Shown here: piece after piece, positions 7,790 to 16,042 of the stretch
Position numbering within the stretch: the stretch's first letter is position 1
How the letters are laid out: every line of letters begins with the position of its first letter
Position numbers and translations under genes: made by a program
Notes under the pieces: model-generated
Databases searched by the model: none
What the model was told of the DNA's origin: nothing
What the model saw: the letters and a program-made list of their open reading frames with translations, nothing else
Source: Gammaproteobacteria bacterium UBA2168
GTDB taxonomy: Bacteria; Pseudomonadota; Gammaproteobacteria; Pseudomonadales; Azotimanducaceae
NCBI GenBank assembly: GCA_002327525.1
Contig: DCWG01000108.1
Location: 1-33,715, forward strand
DNA: 33,715 bases
Direction of reading: 5' to 3'

Positions 7790-9582
7790 CAGCGCTCCAC
7801 CTTGAGTGCCGCGAGAAACGCTTCCTGGGGAATCTCCACCTTTCCCAGTTGCTTCATCCTCTTTTTCCCTGCCTTCTGTTTTTCCAGCAGCTTCTTCTTG
7901 CGCGTCACGTCCCCACCGTAGCATTTCGCGGTTACATTCTTGCGAAGCGCCTTCACAGTCTGGCGGGCGATGATCTGGCCGCCGATGGCTGCCTGGATCG
8001 CAACATCGAACAGTTGCCTCGGTATCAGCTCTTTCATCTTTTCCGCCAGCTGTCGCCCCCGCTGCTGCGCATGATCCCGATGGACGATGGTTGCGAGCGC
8101 ATCCACTTTCTCACCGTTGATGAGGATGTCGAGCTTGACAAGATTCGCGGCTACAAACTCTCGAAAACCGTAGTCGAGTGATGCGAATCCACGGCTAATC
8201 GATTTCAAACGATCGAAGAAGTCCATAACCACTTCGTTCATGGGCATCGTCCAGGTCATCGACACCTGTCCCGCCGAGAACTGCATGTTCTTCTGCGTGC
8301 CACGCCGTTCCACGCAAAGGCTGATGACGTTGCCCACATACTCCTGCGGCGTGAGGATCTGCACGTCCGCTATCGGTTCGCGCATTTCCTCGTAGTTGGC
8401 AGGCAGATGCGAAGGATTGTCTACGAGGATGACTTCACCGTCACCCTGCACGATCTGGTAGACGACTGTGGGTGCGGACGTGATCAGGTCCAGTCCATAC
8501 TCGCGCTCGAGCCGTTCCTGGATGATCTCCATGTGAAGCATGCCGAGGAATCCGCAGCGAAAACCGAATCCGAGTGCATCGGATGACTCCGGCTCGTAAA
8601 ACAGCGATGCGTCGTTGAGAGTGAGTTTAGCCAACGCATCGCGAAAATCTTCGAAGTCCTCTGAATTCACCGGAAAGAGACCGGCAAACACCTGTGGTTT
8701 GACCTCAGCGAAACCCGGGAGCTGATTGACCTCGGGCGCACGTGCCGAGACGATGGTGTCCCCTACCGGCGCGCCTCGGATGTCCTTGATACCGGCCACA
8801 ACGTAACCCACTTCACCGGCATTGAGCACGGCCCTGGATTCCTGCTTTGGAGTGAAGCATCCCACGTCATCCACCATATGCGTTTTACCGCTCGACTTGA
8901 CGACGATCTTCTCGCCTTTGACAACACGTCCCGCCACCACGCGCACCAGCGAGACGATGCCGAGGTAGTTGTCGAACCACGAATCGATGATGAGAGCCTG
9001 AAGGTCACCGTCGGGATCTCCAGCGGGGGCCGGAATGGCGTGCACCAGGCGCTCGAGCAGTGCCGGTACGCCTTCGCCGGTCTTCGCGCTGACACACAGC
9101 ACATCGTGCGTCGCAATGCCTATGATGTCTTCGATTTCCGTGGCTACACGCTCGGGTTCCGCCTGCGGCAGATCGATTTTGTTGAGCACGGGGAGCACTT
9201 CGAGCCCCTGCTCGATGGCCGTGTAGCAATTGGCTACCGACTGCGCTTCGACTCCCTGCACAGCATCGACAACCAACAATGCACCCTCACAGGCCGCGAG
9301 TGATCGCGATACCTCGTAACTGAAATCCACGTGTCCCGGCGTGTCGATGAAATTTAGTTGGTAGCACTCGCCACCGCTCGCCTCATAGTCGAGCGTCACA
9401 CTCTGTGCCTTGATGGTGATGCCGCGTTCTCGCTCAAGATCCATGGAATCGAGCACCTGCGCGGCCATCTCGCGCTCCGACAACCCGCCACAAAGCTGTA
9501 TCAGACGATCCGCCAGGGTCGACTTGCCGTGATCGATGTGCGCAATGATGGAAAAGTTACGTATGTGCTCGATTTGGGACAC
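7789..9582 (-). CDS. lepA: Elongation factor 4 (LepA) GTPase
   Basis: Ribosome-dependent translational GTPase implicated in back-translocation and initiation/30S maturation. At 597 residues it aligns almost end to end with E. coli LepA (599). G1 is AHIDHGKST (about 14-22), the switch region contains [11 protein letters not shown]3 is DTPGHVDF and G4 is NKID. The C-terminal domain specific to LepA ends [19 protein letters not shown]. The start is GTG at 9582, the only start codon compatible with the conserved [10 protein letters not shown]-terminus. A 63-nt gap with a hairpin separates it from mucD upstream, so it may be partly uncoupled from the rpoE operon. lepB overlaps its stop. Confidence 0.97.
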   Translation of the reverse strand: MSQIEHIRNFSIIAHIDHGKSTLADRLIQLCGGLSEREMAAQVLDSMDLERERGITIKAQSVTLDYEASGGECYQLNFIDTPGHVDFSYEVSRSLAACEGALLVVDAVQGVEAQSVANCYTAIEQGLEVLPVLNKIDLPQAEPERVATEIEDIIGIATHDVLCVSAKTGEGVPALLERLVHAIPAPAGDPDGDLQALIIDSWFDNYLGIVSLVRVVAGRVVKGEKIVVKSSGKTHMVDDVGCFTPKQESRAVLNAGEVGYVVAGIKDIRGAPVGDTIVSARAPEVNQLPGFAEVKPQVFAGLFPVNSEDFEDFRDALAKLTLNDASLFYEPESSDALGFGFRCGFLGMLHMEIIQERLEREYGLDLITSAPTVVYQIVQGDGEVILVDNPSHLPANYEEMREPIADVQILTPQEYVGNVISLCVERRGTQKNMQFSAGQVSMTWTMPMNEVVMDFFDRLKSISRGFASLDYGFREFVAANLVKLDILINGEKVDALATIVHRDHAQQRGRQLAEKMKELIPRQLFDVAIQAAIGGQIIARQTVKALRKNVTAKCYGGDVTRKKKLLEKQKAGKKRMKQLGKVEIPQEAFLAALKVER

Positions 9583-9598
9583 GAAATCCGGGCAGATG

Positions 9599-9635
9599 TT
9601 TGGGCGGGCGCGAGTTTAAGCCAAACCCACCCAAA
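9599..9635 (-). repeat. Stem-loop between mucD and lepA
   Basis: Bases 9599-9608 and 9626-9635 form a 10-bp inverted repeat. In minus-strand RNA the arms read UUUGGGUGGG and CCCGCCCAAA, so the single difference is a U-G wobble and the stem is complete. The loop is 17 nt. There is no U-run immediately after it, so it is not a classical intrinsic terminator. It could be an mRNA-processing or attenuation structure between the sigma-E operon and lepA. Confidence 0.55.
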
Positions 9636-9645
9636 ACTACACGTG

Positions 9646-11025
9646 CTACTCCGGCACCCGCAACGGCAGGAAGGTGGGCGTCTCGCCGCGAATCACCAGT
9701 ACCGGGACCAGGCTTCCCGCCGGCAGGCTCTCCACCACACGGCCAAAATCATCGGTGTCGGCGACAGGTGTGTTGTTCAGGCGCGTAATCACATCCCCCG
9801 CCCGTATTCCGGCATCCTCCGCCGGACCCTCCGACTGCACGACGCGCACACCACCGTCGATACCCAAACGCTCACGATGTGCGTCGCTCAGATTTTCCAC
9901 CCCGAGCCCGATGACCGAGGGTGCAACTGCGGAGCCCCCGCGACTGGCTACCGGACGGCCGTCGAGATCCGGCAACTCACCGATCTCCACATCCAGTCTG
10001 ATGCGCTTGCCCTCTCGCACGATCTCGAGTTCCGCCTCCTTGCCGGCTAGTGCCCGGCCAACATAGTGCGGCAGCTCGGAGGAACGCTCTATCTCTCGCC
10101 CGTTGAAAGCGATGATGATGTCGCCCGCAAGTATTCCCCCCGCCTCGGCCGGAGAGTTGTCCACCACCTGACTAACCAACGCGCCATGCGGCTTCTCGAG
10201 TCCGAAACTCTCGGCGAGGTCGCGATTGACCTCCTGAATCATGACACCCAGCCAGCCCCGGGAAACCCGCCCGGTTTCCTTGAGTTGCTCGACAACTTCC
10301 ATCGCCACATCGATGGGAATAGCGAACGACACCCCCATGAAACCACCTGAGTTGGAGTAGATTTGAGAATTGATACCGACCACCTGGCCATCGAGCCCGA
10401 ACAGCGGCCCCCCGGAGTTGCCTGGATTGATGGCGACATCGGTCTGGATGAACGGGACGTAATTCTCACCCTGATCCGTCGGCAGACTACGGCCCTTGGC
10501 GCTGACGATACCCGCAGTCACGGAGTAATCGAATCCGAATGGCGAGCCGATGGCCAGAACCCACTCACCTACCTTAAGGTTCTCCGAGTCGCCCATCTGC
10601 ACCGTCGGCAGATCATTCGCGTCGACCTTGATCAGCGCGAGGTCGGAGCGCTTGTCGGCCCCGATCACTTGCGCAACGAACTGGCGTCGGTCGTTGAGGC
10701 GCACCAGGATCTCATCCGCCTGATCAACGACATGGTTGTTGGTCAGAATGTATCCATCCCGACTGATGATGAAACCGGATCCGAGTGAACGCGGCGGCAC
10801 GTAATTTCCACGCCCGCCAGGGCCACGGAAGCGACGAAAAAATTCTTCGATATCGTCGCCGCGACGTCGCTCCACGCGTCTTTCGGTACTGATATTCACT
10901 ACCGCTGGTGCATTGTCCTCCACCAACTCAGTGAAATCCGGCAAATCAGCCGCGTGAGTCACACTCGTCAGCACCGCAAACATTGCGGCCGTCAACCAAG
11001 GGACGATCGAACTTGTCTTAGTCAT
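9646..11025 (-). CDS. mucD: Periplasmic serine protease MucD (DegP/HtrA family)
   Basis: HtrA-type periplasmic protease/chaperone of the sigma-E regulon. A signal peptide (about 1-25, cleavage after THA) precedes the trypsin-like domain with His98 (TNNHVVDQ), Asp128 (RSDLALIKVD) and Ser204 (NPGNSGGPL). Two PDZ domains follow (about 260-350 and 370-455). The 459 residues and its position as the last gene after rseC match MucD of the Pseudomonas algU-mucABCD operon rather than a free-standing DegP. The ATG at 11025 overlaps the end of rseC by 8 nt (ATGACTAA), which indicates coupling. Family knowledge: it degrades misfolded envelope proteins and damps sigma-E activation. Confidence 0.94.
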   Translation of the reverse strand: MTKTSSIVPWLTAAMFAVLTSVTHAADLPDFTELVEDNAPAVVNISTERRVERRRGDDIEEFFRRFRGPGGRGNYVPPRSLGSGFIISRDGYILTNNHVVDQADEILVRLNDRRQFVAQVIGADKRSDLALIKVDANDLPTVQMGDSENLKVGEWVLAIGSPFGFDYSVTAGIVSAKGRSLPTDQGENYVPFIQTDVAINPGNSGGPLFGLDGQVVGINSQIYSNSGGFMGVSFAIPIDVAMEVVEQLKETGRVSRGWLGVMIQEVNRDLAESFGLEKPHGALVSQVVDNSPAEAGGILAGDIIIAFNGREIERSSELPHYVGRALAGKEAELEIVREGKRIRLDVEIGELPDLDGRPVASRGGSAVAPSVIGLGVENLSDAHRERLGIDGGVRVVQSEGPAEDAGIRAGDVITRLNNTPVADTDDFGRVVESLPAGSLVPVLVIRGETPTFLPLRVPE

Positions 11026-11359
11026 GAACTTCCTGCCTTCGTACTTGCTCTATTCGCACTGTCGAAAAATGCTGTTCCGGCGGCGTCACCCATCGCTCGA
11101 CGCGATCTCGCCCCCCTGCCACCCACAACAGCCCAAACCCACCGTAAGCGGCGCAGAGAGCGCCCGCCACCGTTCCTGCTGAAATTCCATAATCCACCAT
11201 CGCCGCCGCCAGAATCAGCACCAGTACCGGAAACCCGAAGCAGACGAGCGTGGCCCGGGTCAGACCGCTCTTTGATATGCTCAAGTGCACATCGAAACGA
11301 TCTGTCTCGCCCGACCCCGGCACGGCGGCGCAGCTACGGCAGCCTACACACCCCACCAC
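11018..11359 (-). CDS. rseC: RseC/MucC-family membrane protein, short form
   Basis: Recognised mostly from its place between rseB and mucD. The protein shows a Cys cluster CVGCRSC at its very N-terminus, then two membrane helices (about 37-55 and 58-80) and a basic C-terminal tail, the layout of the RseC_MucC family. The start GTG at 11359 overlaps the rseB stop (TAGTG); a second GTG follows immediately. This gives 113 residues, whereas E. coli RseC (159) and Pseudomonas MucC (about 150) have roughly 30-40 more N-terminal residues before or around the Cys cluster. The frame is open upstream, but that region is inside rseB. RseC modulates sigma-E weakly and is also linked to the SoxR-reducing system; the role here is inferred. 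Confidence 0.65.
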   Translation of the reverse strand: MVGCVGCRSCAAVPGSGETDRFDVHLSISKSGLTRATLVCFGFPVLVLILAAAMVDYGISAGTVAGALCAAYGGFGLLWVAGGRDRVERWVTPPEQHFSTVRIEQVRRQEVHD

Positions 11360-12351
11360 TACTGCGCCCTGAAGTAAATAGATTCGGCGATGCGGCGCGC
11401 CGTGGACTCGGGTACCTCGCCGACGAGTGTAACCAGCGCATCCTCTGGCGGACCGTTCACCATGTGCGTTACCGCAACGGTTGCCCCGTCGCGGGAGACC
11501 ATGGCCGCCGCTCCTTTCTCGGGCATGTCTTCGACGAAGATGGAAAACGCGGCCACTCCGTCGGAATACATCATCGTGTTCACTGCCTTCAGAGTCGCGG
11601 GAGTGCGCCGCACGTCCGCCGCCGCCATGGTGAAGCCCGCCGGCACCCACCGTGCGTGCCAGCGAACTTCACGCTGCGCTACCGGCTCTCGCAACTCGCG
11701 CGCCAGCGTGAGATGAGTAACCATGGAACTGCCGCTCTCCTCGCTCTGTAGATCCCGTTCGGAGACACGCTCACCAAACATGATGGTCGTGAACTGGAAG
11801 ATCTCTAGTCGTTCGCCTTTTTCGTTCAGCAGCTCCGAACGCAGTAACAGCGAATTCTCTTCATCCAGCCACAGCCGGTAGCCATAACGATGTTCGTCCC
11901 TAGGCCGCACCGCGATGCGCCGGGCCACGCGCCCGGCGACCCTGTCCTGGCCTGAGAAAGATAGGGTGTAGTGACCTCCGATCTGGTCGAAACGGCGCAC
12001 GAATGCGCGCGCGAACGGACCCGATGGAATGGACTCACCCAGTTCGAGCAGTTCATCTCCCGGCGCCAGGATACAGGCCACCTCGTCCCCGGTGCGCACA
12101 ATCTCCCGAGGCGCGCCATTGAGATGCACGAGTCGTTCACGCTGCTGACCATCCACGATCATGTGAACAACCCGCAGGCTCGCAAGATCACTGCCCGTGA
12201 AATAACTGAAAATGCCATCATAGGTGAGTTCGGCGAAAGCGCGGTTCATGCCCGCCAGCCATTCGCCAGGTGTGGCTGCCTGTACCGGCAACCCCGACAT
12301 CACAATCAGGCTGGCCAACACGGCCAGGCAATCATTTCGTATTAGGTTCAT
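11359..12351 (-). CDS. rseB: Sigma-E regulator RseB/MucB
   Basis: Periplasmic protein that binds the periplasmic part of RseA, shields it from proteolysis and senses mislocalised lipid or lipoprotein signals. A signal peptide is clear at residues 1-25 (hydrophobic LAVLASLIVMSGL, cleavage after VQA). The mature part begins TPGEWLAGMNRAFAELTYDGIFSY, typical of MucB/RseB. The larger N-terminal LolA-like domain is followed by the smaller C-terminal domain from about residue 210. It has 330 residues, a little more than the E. coli 318. The ATG at 12351 lies 10 nt after the rseA stop; a longer open frame overlaps rseA and is not used. Confidence 0.92.
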   Translation of the reverse strand: MNLIRNDCLAVLASLIVMSGLPVQAATPGEWLAGMNRAFAELTYDGIFSYFTGSDLASLRVVHMIVDGQQRERLVHLNGAPREIVRTGDEVACILAPGDELLELGESIPSGPFARAFVRRFDQIGGHYTLSFSGQDRVAGRVARRIAVRPRDEHRYGYRLWLDEENSLLLRSELLNEKGERLEIFQFTTIMFGERVSERDLQSEESGSSMVTHLTLARELREPVAQREVRWHARWVPAGFTMAAADVRRTPATLKAVNTMMYSDGVAAFSIFVEDMPEKGAAAMVSRDGATVAVTHMVNGPPEDALVTLVGEVPESTARRIAESIYFRAQ

Positions 12352-12361
12352 CAAACCGGCA

Positions 12362-12964
12362 TCACTCCGCCTCGGAAGCCTTCGATCCGGAGGCGCCCAC
12401 CTCGGAGGCCCGTTCTTCGAAAGCCACCATCTTTGCAAACGATGAAACGCCAGGCTGGTTCATCGCCTTGTGTTGCACGTGGTGCATCATGTACGCACGC
12501 GCGCGCAGCAAATCGTCTGCGGAAACCTCGCTTGAGAGTTGTACCACCGGTCCTTCCAGCTTGCCAACGATGGGATCACTCGCCGCGAGTTCGGCGGGTG
12601 TATCCGGAAGCCCCTGGTAAAAACTGCTTCCGACGATCACGGCGAGCGCCATCGCGGCAGCGACACCTATTCCCGTCATGCGGCCCAGTTTGGGGTTGAC
12701 GCACTGCTCGGTGGCGCTCTGCTCATCTTGTCCGGCCGGCACCTCGGTAGCGTCACCGGTCACCGCCTCCCATACCCGCTCCGCCAGGTTCGCGCGCACG
12801 GCATGGTGTTCACCACGCAACACAGATCGCGCCTCGTGAAAGCGCAGCCACTGATTTCGCAGCGCCTCGTCTCGACCCATTTCATCGAGCAGCCGTCGCA
12901 GCTCGAATTCGTCCGCTTCGCCGTCCATGACGGCTGACAGCGACTCTCTCAGTTTTTCTGACAT
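12362..12964 (-). CDS. rseA: Anti-sigma-E factor RseA/MucA
   Basis: Inner-membrane anti-sigma factor. The cytoplasmic N-terminal domain starts MSEKLRESLSAVMDGEADEFELRRLL, which matches RseA_N, and would bind sigma-E. One membrane helix (about 98-116, GIGVAAAMALAVIVGSS) is followed by a periplasmic domain of about 85 residues that RseB would bind and DegS/RseP-type proteases would release. Length 200, near E. coli 216 and MucA 194. The ATG at 12964 has a good Shine-Dalgarno (AGGTGA, 4 nt away) and lies 28 nt after rpoE, inside the classical rpoE-rseABC operon. Confidence 0.94.
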   Translation of the reverse strand: MSEKLRESLSAVMDGEADEFELRRLLDEMGRDEALRNQWLRFHEARSVLRGEHHAVRANLAERVWEAVTGDATEVPAGQDEQSATEQCVNPKLGRMTGIGVAAAMALAVIVGSSFYQGLPDTPAELAASDPIVGKLEGPVVQLSSEVSADDLLRARAYMMHHVQHKAMNQPGVSSFAKMVAFEERASEVGASGSKASEAE

Positions 12965-12992
12965 AAGCTCACCTGCTTTGTCGGCCGAACCT

Positions 12993-13619
12993 TCATCGAG
13001 TTTCCTTCCCGAGAAAAGGACGTATGCGTTCATCGATCGCCTCACGGGCCCGGAAGATACGGGATCTCACCGTACCGACCGGACACTCCATGATGTCCGC
13101 GATCTGTTCGTAGCTAAGACCATCGAATTCGCGCAGTGTTACCGCACTGCGCAGATCGTCGGGCAAAGCCGAGATGGCTTCGTCGATGACCGTCGAGAGC
13201 TGATCACGCGACAGCTCCGCCTCCGGGTTTTCCCCCTGGCGCAGCTGATCCGCGCCATCGAGAAACTGCGCATCTTCCACGTCGACATCGACCCCTGGTG
13301 GCCGACGTGAGCGCGCCACCAGATGGTTCTTGGCCGTATTGATGGCGATGCGATACAGCCAGGTATAGAAAGCACTCTCACCCCTAAAACGGGGCAGCGC
13401 CCGAAATGCCTTGATGAAGGCCTCCTGCGCCACATCTTCCACCTCCTGGGCATCGCGTACATAGCGGCTGATCAGGTTCAGGATCTTGTGCTGATAGCGG
13501 CTGAACAGCAGATCGAATGCCTGACGATCGCCGCTCTTTACTCGCCGCACCAGTTCCTGATCGGTGTCCTTAGCCAATCGCCCCGTCCGCTCGTACTGCC
13601 CGCGGTATTCTGACGTCAT
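12993..13619 (-). CDS. rpoE: RNA polymerase sigma-E/AlgU (ECF sigma factor)
   Basis: ECF sigma factor for envelope stress. Region 2 contains SRYQHKILNLISRYVRDAQEVEDVAQEAFIKAFRALPRFRG and FYTWLYRIAINTAKNHLV (each split here only by reading), and region 4 contains LPDDLRSAVTLREFDGLSYEQIADIM and GTVRSRIFRAREAID. The alignment with E. coli RpoE and AlgU runs to the end. The ATG at 13619 gives 208 residues, about 14 more than AlgU at the N-terminus. A TTG at 13577 would give the AlgU-like start, and an in-frame ATG at 13706 would give 237. It is autoregulated, as a sigma-E promoter precedes it, and it heads the operon rpoE-rseA-rseB-rseC-mucD. Confidence 0.96.
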   Translation of the reverse strand: MTSEYRGQYERTGRLAKDTDQELVRRVKSGDRQAFDLLFSRYQHKILNLISRYVRDAQEVEDVAQEAFIKAFRALPRFRGESAFYTWLYRIAINTAKNHLVARSRRPPGVDVDVEDAQFLDGADQLRQGENPEAELSRDQLSTVIDEAISALPDDLRSAVTLREFDGLSYEQIADIMECPVGTVRSRIFRAREAIDERIRPFLGKETR

Positions 13620-13667
13620 CGTCGATTCGATACCAATCACCCCCAACCCGTGCGCCTGTGCACGCGG

Positions 13668-13696
13668 TTGCACTGCCTGTCCAATTGCCTGATATT
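13668..13696 (+). promoter_or_regulatory. Possible sigma-70 promoter of nadB
   Basis: TTGCAC (13668-13673), a 17-nt spacer and GATATT (13691-13696) form a moderate -35/-10 pair. The start near 13703 would leave a leader of about 75 nt before nadB. The match is only partial, and other promoters in the 159-nt gap cannot be excluded. It faces the rpoE promoter, so the two transcripts would overlap at their 5' ends. Confidence 0.35.
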
Positions 13697-13714
13697 CCCA
13701 ACCCATGCGTTTTG

Positions 13715-13741
13715 TTCGACCACGTCTGCCTGCAAAGTTCC
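13715..13741 (-). promoter_or_regulatory. Sigma-E-dependent promoter of rpoE
   Basis: On the minus strand, GGAACTT (13741-13735), a 15-nt spacer and TCGAA (13719-13715) match the sigma-E/AlgU consensus (GGAACTT, 15-17 nt, TCnnA). The predicted transcript would start near 13708, about 90 nt before the rpoE ATG. This is the arrangement known for autoregulated rpoE and algU operons. The site lies between divergent rpoE and nadB. Confidence 0.82.
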
Positions 13742-13778
13742 ATGTACCGGCCATTGCCGAGGCGCGGAGAAGCCACCA

Positions 13779-15407
13779 ATGACCCAGCGTTTCGCTACCG
13801 ACGTACTGATCATCGGCGGAGGCGTGGCCGGGCTTTCCGCGGCCTTGCGGCTGGCGGGGCCTGCACGTGTGACGGTACTGTGCAAGGGTGATATCGCCAG
13901 CGGTTCCTCACATTGGGCCCAGGGCGGTATCGCTGCTGTGACGGATCCCGAAGACAGCTTTTCCTCGCATGTCATGGATACCTGCGATGCCGGTGCGGGG
14001 CTCTGCGACGAACGTATCGTGCAATTCACGGTTTCGCATGCTCCCAGGGTGATTGAACAACTGCACAAATGGGGTGTGCAATTCGACCAGATCGACAACG
14101 AATATCACCTGACCCGCGAGGGTGGCCACGGCCATAGGAGGGTGCTGCATGTGGCCGACGCTACTGGTAAAGCACTCACCGAATCCCTCTGGCACAAGGC
14201 GCTCGACCACCCGAGTATCGAACTGTTCAGCAATCGAGTCGCCATCGATCTGATCAACACGTCTAAACTCGATCGCCGCGCCAACCGATGTGCCGGCGCT
14301 TATGTATTGAATCGCAGGAGCGGTGCGGTGGAAGTATTCCAGGCGCGCTTCGTCATTCTCGCCACCGGGGGCGCGAGCAAGGTCTACCTCTACACTAGCA
14401 ATCCGGACAGCTCCACCGGGGACGGTATCGCCATGGCATGGCGTGCTGGTTGCCGCGTGGCCAATATGGAATTCAATCAGTTTCACCCCACCTGTCTCTA
14501 TCATCCGCACGCAAAGTCGTTTCTGATCTCCGAGGCACTGCGCGGCGAGGGTGCCGTGCTCAAACTGCCCGATGGCGACAGCTTCATGCATCGTTTCGAT
14601 CAGCGCGCCGACCTCGCACCGAGGGACATCGTGGCGCGGGCCATCGACCATGAGATGAAACGTCTGGGTCTCGACAGCGTTTTTCTGGATATCAGCCACC
14701 GTCCGGCGCTGTTCATCGAGGAACATTTTCCGACCATCGCGGCGCAGTGCCGCGAATTCGGCTACGAGCTGTGCCGCGAACCCATTCCCGTCGTCCCGGC
14801 CGCTCACTACACGTGCGGCGGGGTCGTCGTGGATCACAACGCCTGCACCGACATACCCGGACTCTACGCGGTGGGCGAAGTCACCTGTACGGGACTGCAT
14901 GGCGCCAATCGGCTCGCCAGCAACTCACTGCTCGAATGTCTGGTGTTTGCCGAGGTGGCGGCCAACGAAATAGCAAAGCAGATCGACACACCTTTTCAGC
15001 AGTTGAACGTACCGCACTGGGACGAGAGTCAGGTCACAAACTCTGACGAAGACGTCATCATCGCCCACAACTGGGACGAATTGCGGCGCTTCATGTGGGA
15101 CTATGTGGGCATCGTACGCACCAACAAACGCCTGCAGCGGGCACTCAACCGCGTGGAACTACTGAAACAGGAAGTACACGAGTTTTACAGTCACTATCGC
15201 GTCAGCAACGATCTCATCGAATTGCGCAACCTCATCAACGTCGCGGAACTGATTATCCGTTCCGCTCTCAACCGGCAGGAAAGCCGCGGACTGCACTTCA
15301 ACCTCGATTACCCCGAGGCACTGGAGCATGCGAACGACACCATCCTGTTCCCGGGAGCGATGGAGCATCTCGAACTGCTGCGACCCCAGGTTCAACCGGT
15401 GAGCTAA
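13779..15407 (+). CDS. nadB: L-aspartate oxidase
   Basis: FAD enzyme that oxidises L-aspartate to iminoaspartate, the first step of de novo NAD synthesis (with NadA). The Rossmann FAD motif GGGVAGLSAAL is at residues 13-23. Further family motifs are SSHWAQGGIAA, the GGHGHRRVLH segment, EFNQFHPTC and the C-terminal GLHGANRLASNSLLECLVF. The 542 residues match E. coli NadB (540). The closely related succinate dehydrogenase subunit is excluded by length and by lack of the covalent-flavin His context. The ATG at 13779 has GGAG 9 nt upstream; an in-frame extension upstream is rejected. It is divergent from rpoE, as in Pseudomonas, and convergent with ygfX, whose stop codon overlaps its own. Confidence 0.96.
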   Translation: MTQRFATDVLIIGGGVAGLSAALRLAGPARVTVLCKGDIASGSSHWAQGGIAAVTDPEDSFSSHVMDTCDAGAGLCDERIVQFTVSHAPRVIEQLHKWGVQFDQIDNEYHLTREGGHGHRRVLHVADATGKALTESLWHKALDHPSIELFSNRVAIDLINTSKLDRRANRCAGAYVLNRRSGAVEVFQARFVILATGGASKVYLYTSNPDSSTGDGIAMAWRAGCRVANMEFNQFHPTCLYHPHAKSFLISEALRGEGAVLKLPDGDSFMHRFDQRADLAPRDIVARAIDHEMKRLGLDSVFLDISHRPALFIEEHFPTIAAQCREFGYELCREPIPVVPAAHYTCGGVVVDHNACTDIPGLYAVGEVTCTGLHGANRLASNSLLECLVFAEVAANEIAKQIDTPFQQLNVPHWDESQVTNSDEDVIIAHNWDELRRFMWDYVGIVRTNKRLQRALNRVELLKQEVHEFYSHYRVSNDLIELRNLINVAELIIRSALNRQESRGLHFNLDYPEALEHANDTILFPGAMEHLELLRPQVQPVS

Positions 15408-15733
15408 CGCATGTCTTTCTCATTCACGGCGCGCTTCAGTTCACGGCGTATGCGCGCAAAATCACCACGCGGCAACTCGTCACGGTACAGGGTTTGCGTA
15501 CGCCACCAGGTCCCGAACGAGACACTGCGTTGCGACAGGCGCAGATAGCGCAGGCGCCGGTCTCCCCACTGCAACACCAGGGTGGCGGGCGGCCACAGCC
15601 GGGCGACGATCACAGCCATGAAAATCGCACCCGTCCAACCGAACCAGACGGTTCCTCCGGTGATGATGGATGCGCCATAAATCGCCGCCTCCACGCGACG
15701 CAGACGTCCCGTCTCAACCGCGAGGCGCGGCAC
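15404..15733 (-). CDS. YgfX/CptA-family small membrane protein
   Basis: Assigned from sequence type and from position directly after sdhE. The N-terminal part has a hydrophobic hairpin (about 16-46, AAIYGASIITGG then FMAVIVARLW), followed by a basic cytoplasmic domain with regularly spaced aromatic and basic residues (QWGDRRLRYLRLSQRSVSFG). The GTG at 15733 overlaps the sdhE end by 20 nt and yields 109 residues, against 135 in E. coli YgfX; the open frame upstream lies within sdhE. In E. coli the YgfX/SdhE pair was once described as a toxin-antitoxin pair (CptAB), while SdhE is now known as a flavinylation factor. Its stop overlaps the nadB stop (CTAA). Confidence 0.7.
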   Translation of the reverse strand: MPRLAVETGRLRRVEAAIYGASIITGGTVWFGWTGAIFMAVIVARLWPPATLVLQWGDRRLRYLRLSQRSVSFGTWWRTQTLYRDELPRGDFARIRRELKRAVNEKDMR

Positions 15734-15977
15734 AGAAGTCCCTGATCTGGCTGACGATGCGTGCCAGCGCAGGATCCCCCGGTCGCTCTCGCCCTTGCAG
15801 CCAATCGAAGATCTGCCAGTCTTCTTCTTCCAGCAGGCGCGCATAAGCAGTCTTGTCGTCCTGCGAGAGGTCTGCTCCCCGCATCTTGAAAAAGGGAATG
15901 AGCTTGAGCTCCAGCTCCGTCATACCCCGGCGGCTGCGCCAGTAGAGGCGGTTGTCATCAGAATGCTGGTCAGTCAT
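15714..15977 (-). CDS. sdhE: FAD assembly factor SdhE
   Basis: Small cytoplasmic protein (87 residues) that promotes covalent attachment of FAD to SdhA and FrdA. The defining RGxxE motif is at residues 17-21 (RGMTE), and the five-helix pattern with LEEEDWQIFDWLQGRERP is typical of the family. The start ATG at 15977 follows GAGG; an ATG 11 codons upstream is less likely. It shares a 65-nt intergenic region with divergent ygfZ and overlaps ygfX downstream. Its neighbour NadB belongs to the same flavoprotein family as its clients, but NadB binds FAD non-covalently. Confidence 0.92.
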   Translation of the reverse strand: MTDQHSDDNRLYWRSRRGMTELELKLIPFFKMRGADLSQDDKTAYARLLEEEDWQIFDWLQGRERPGDPALARIVSQIRDFCAAPRG

Positions 15978-16042
15978 ATGCCTCGACACTATCAGCAAAG
16001 CACGGGACAATCACGCCACCCTCGCCCTCGACCTTTTCAGAC

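Noticed and set aside
15404..15977. sdhE/ygfX as a toxin-antitoxin module
   Set aside because: Historical CptAB naming aside, SdhE has its flavinylation motif RGxxE and sits in the conserved nadB-sdhE-ygfZ neighbourhood; nothing here shows toxin function.
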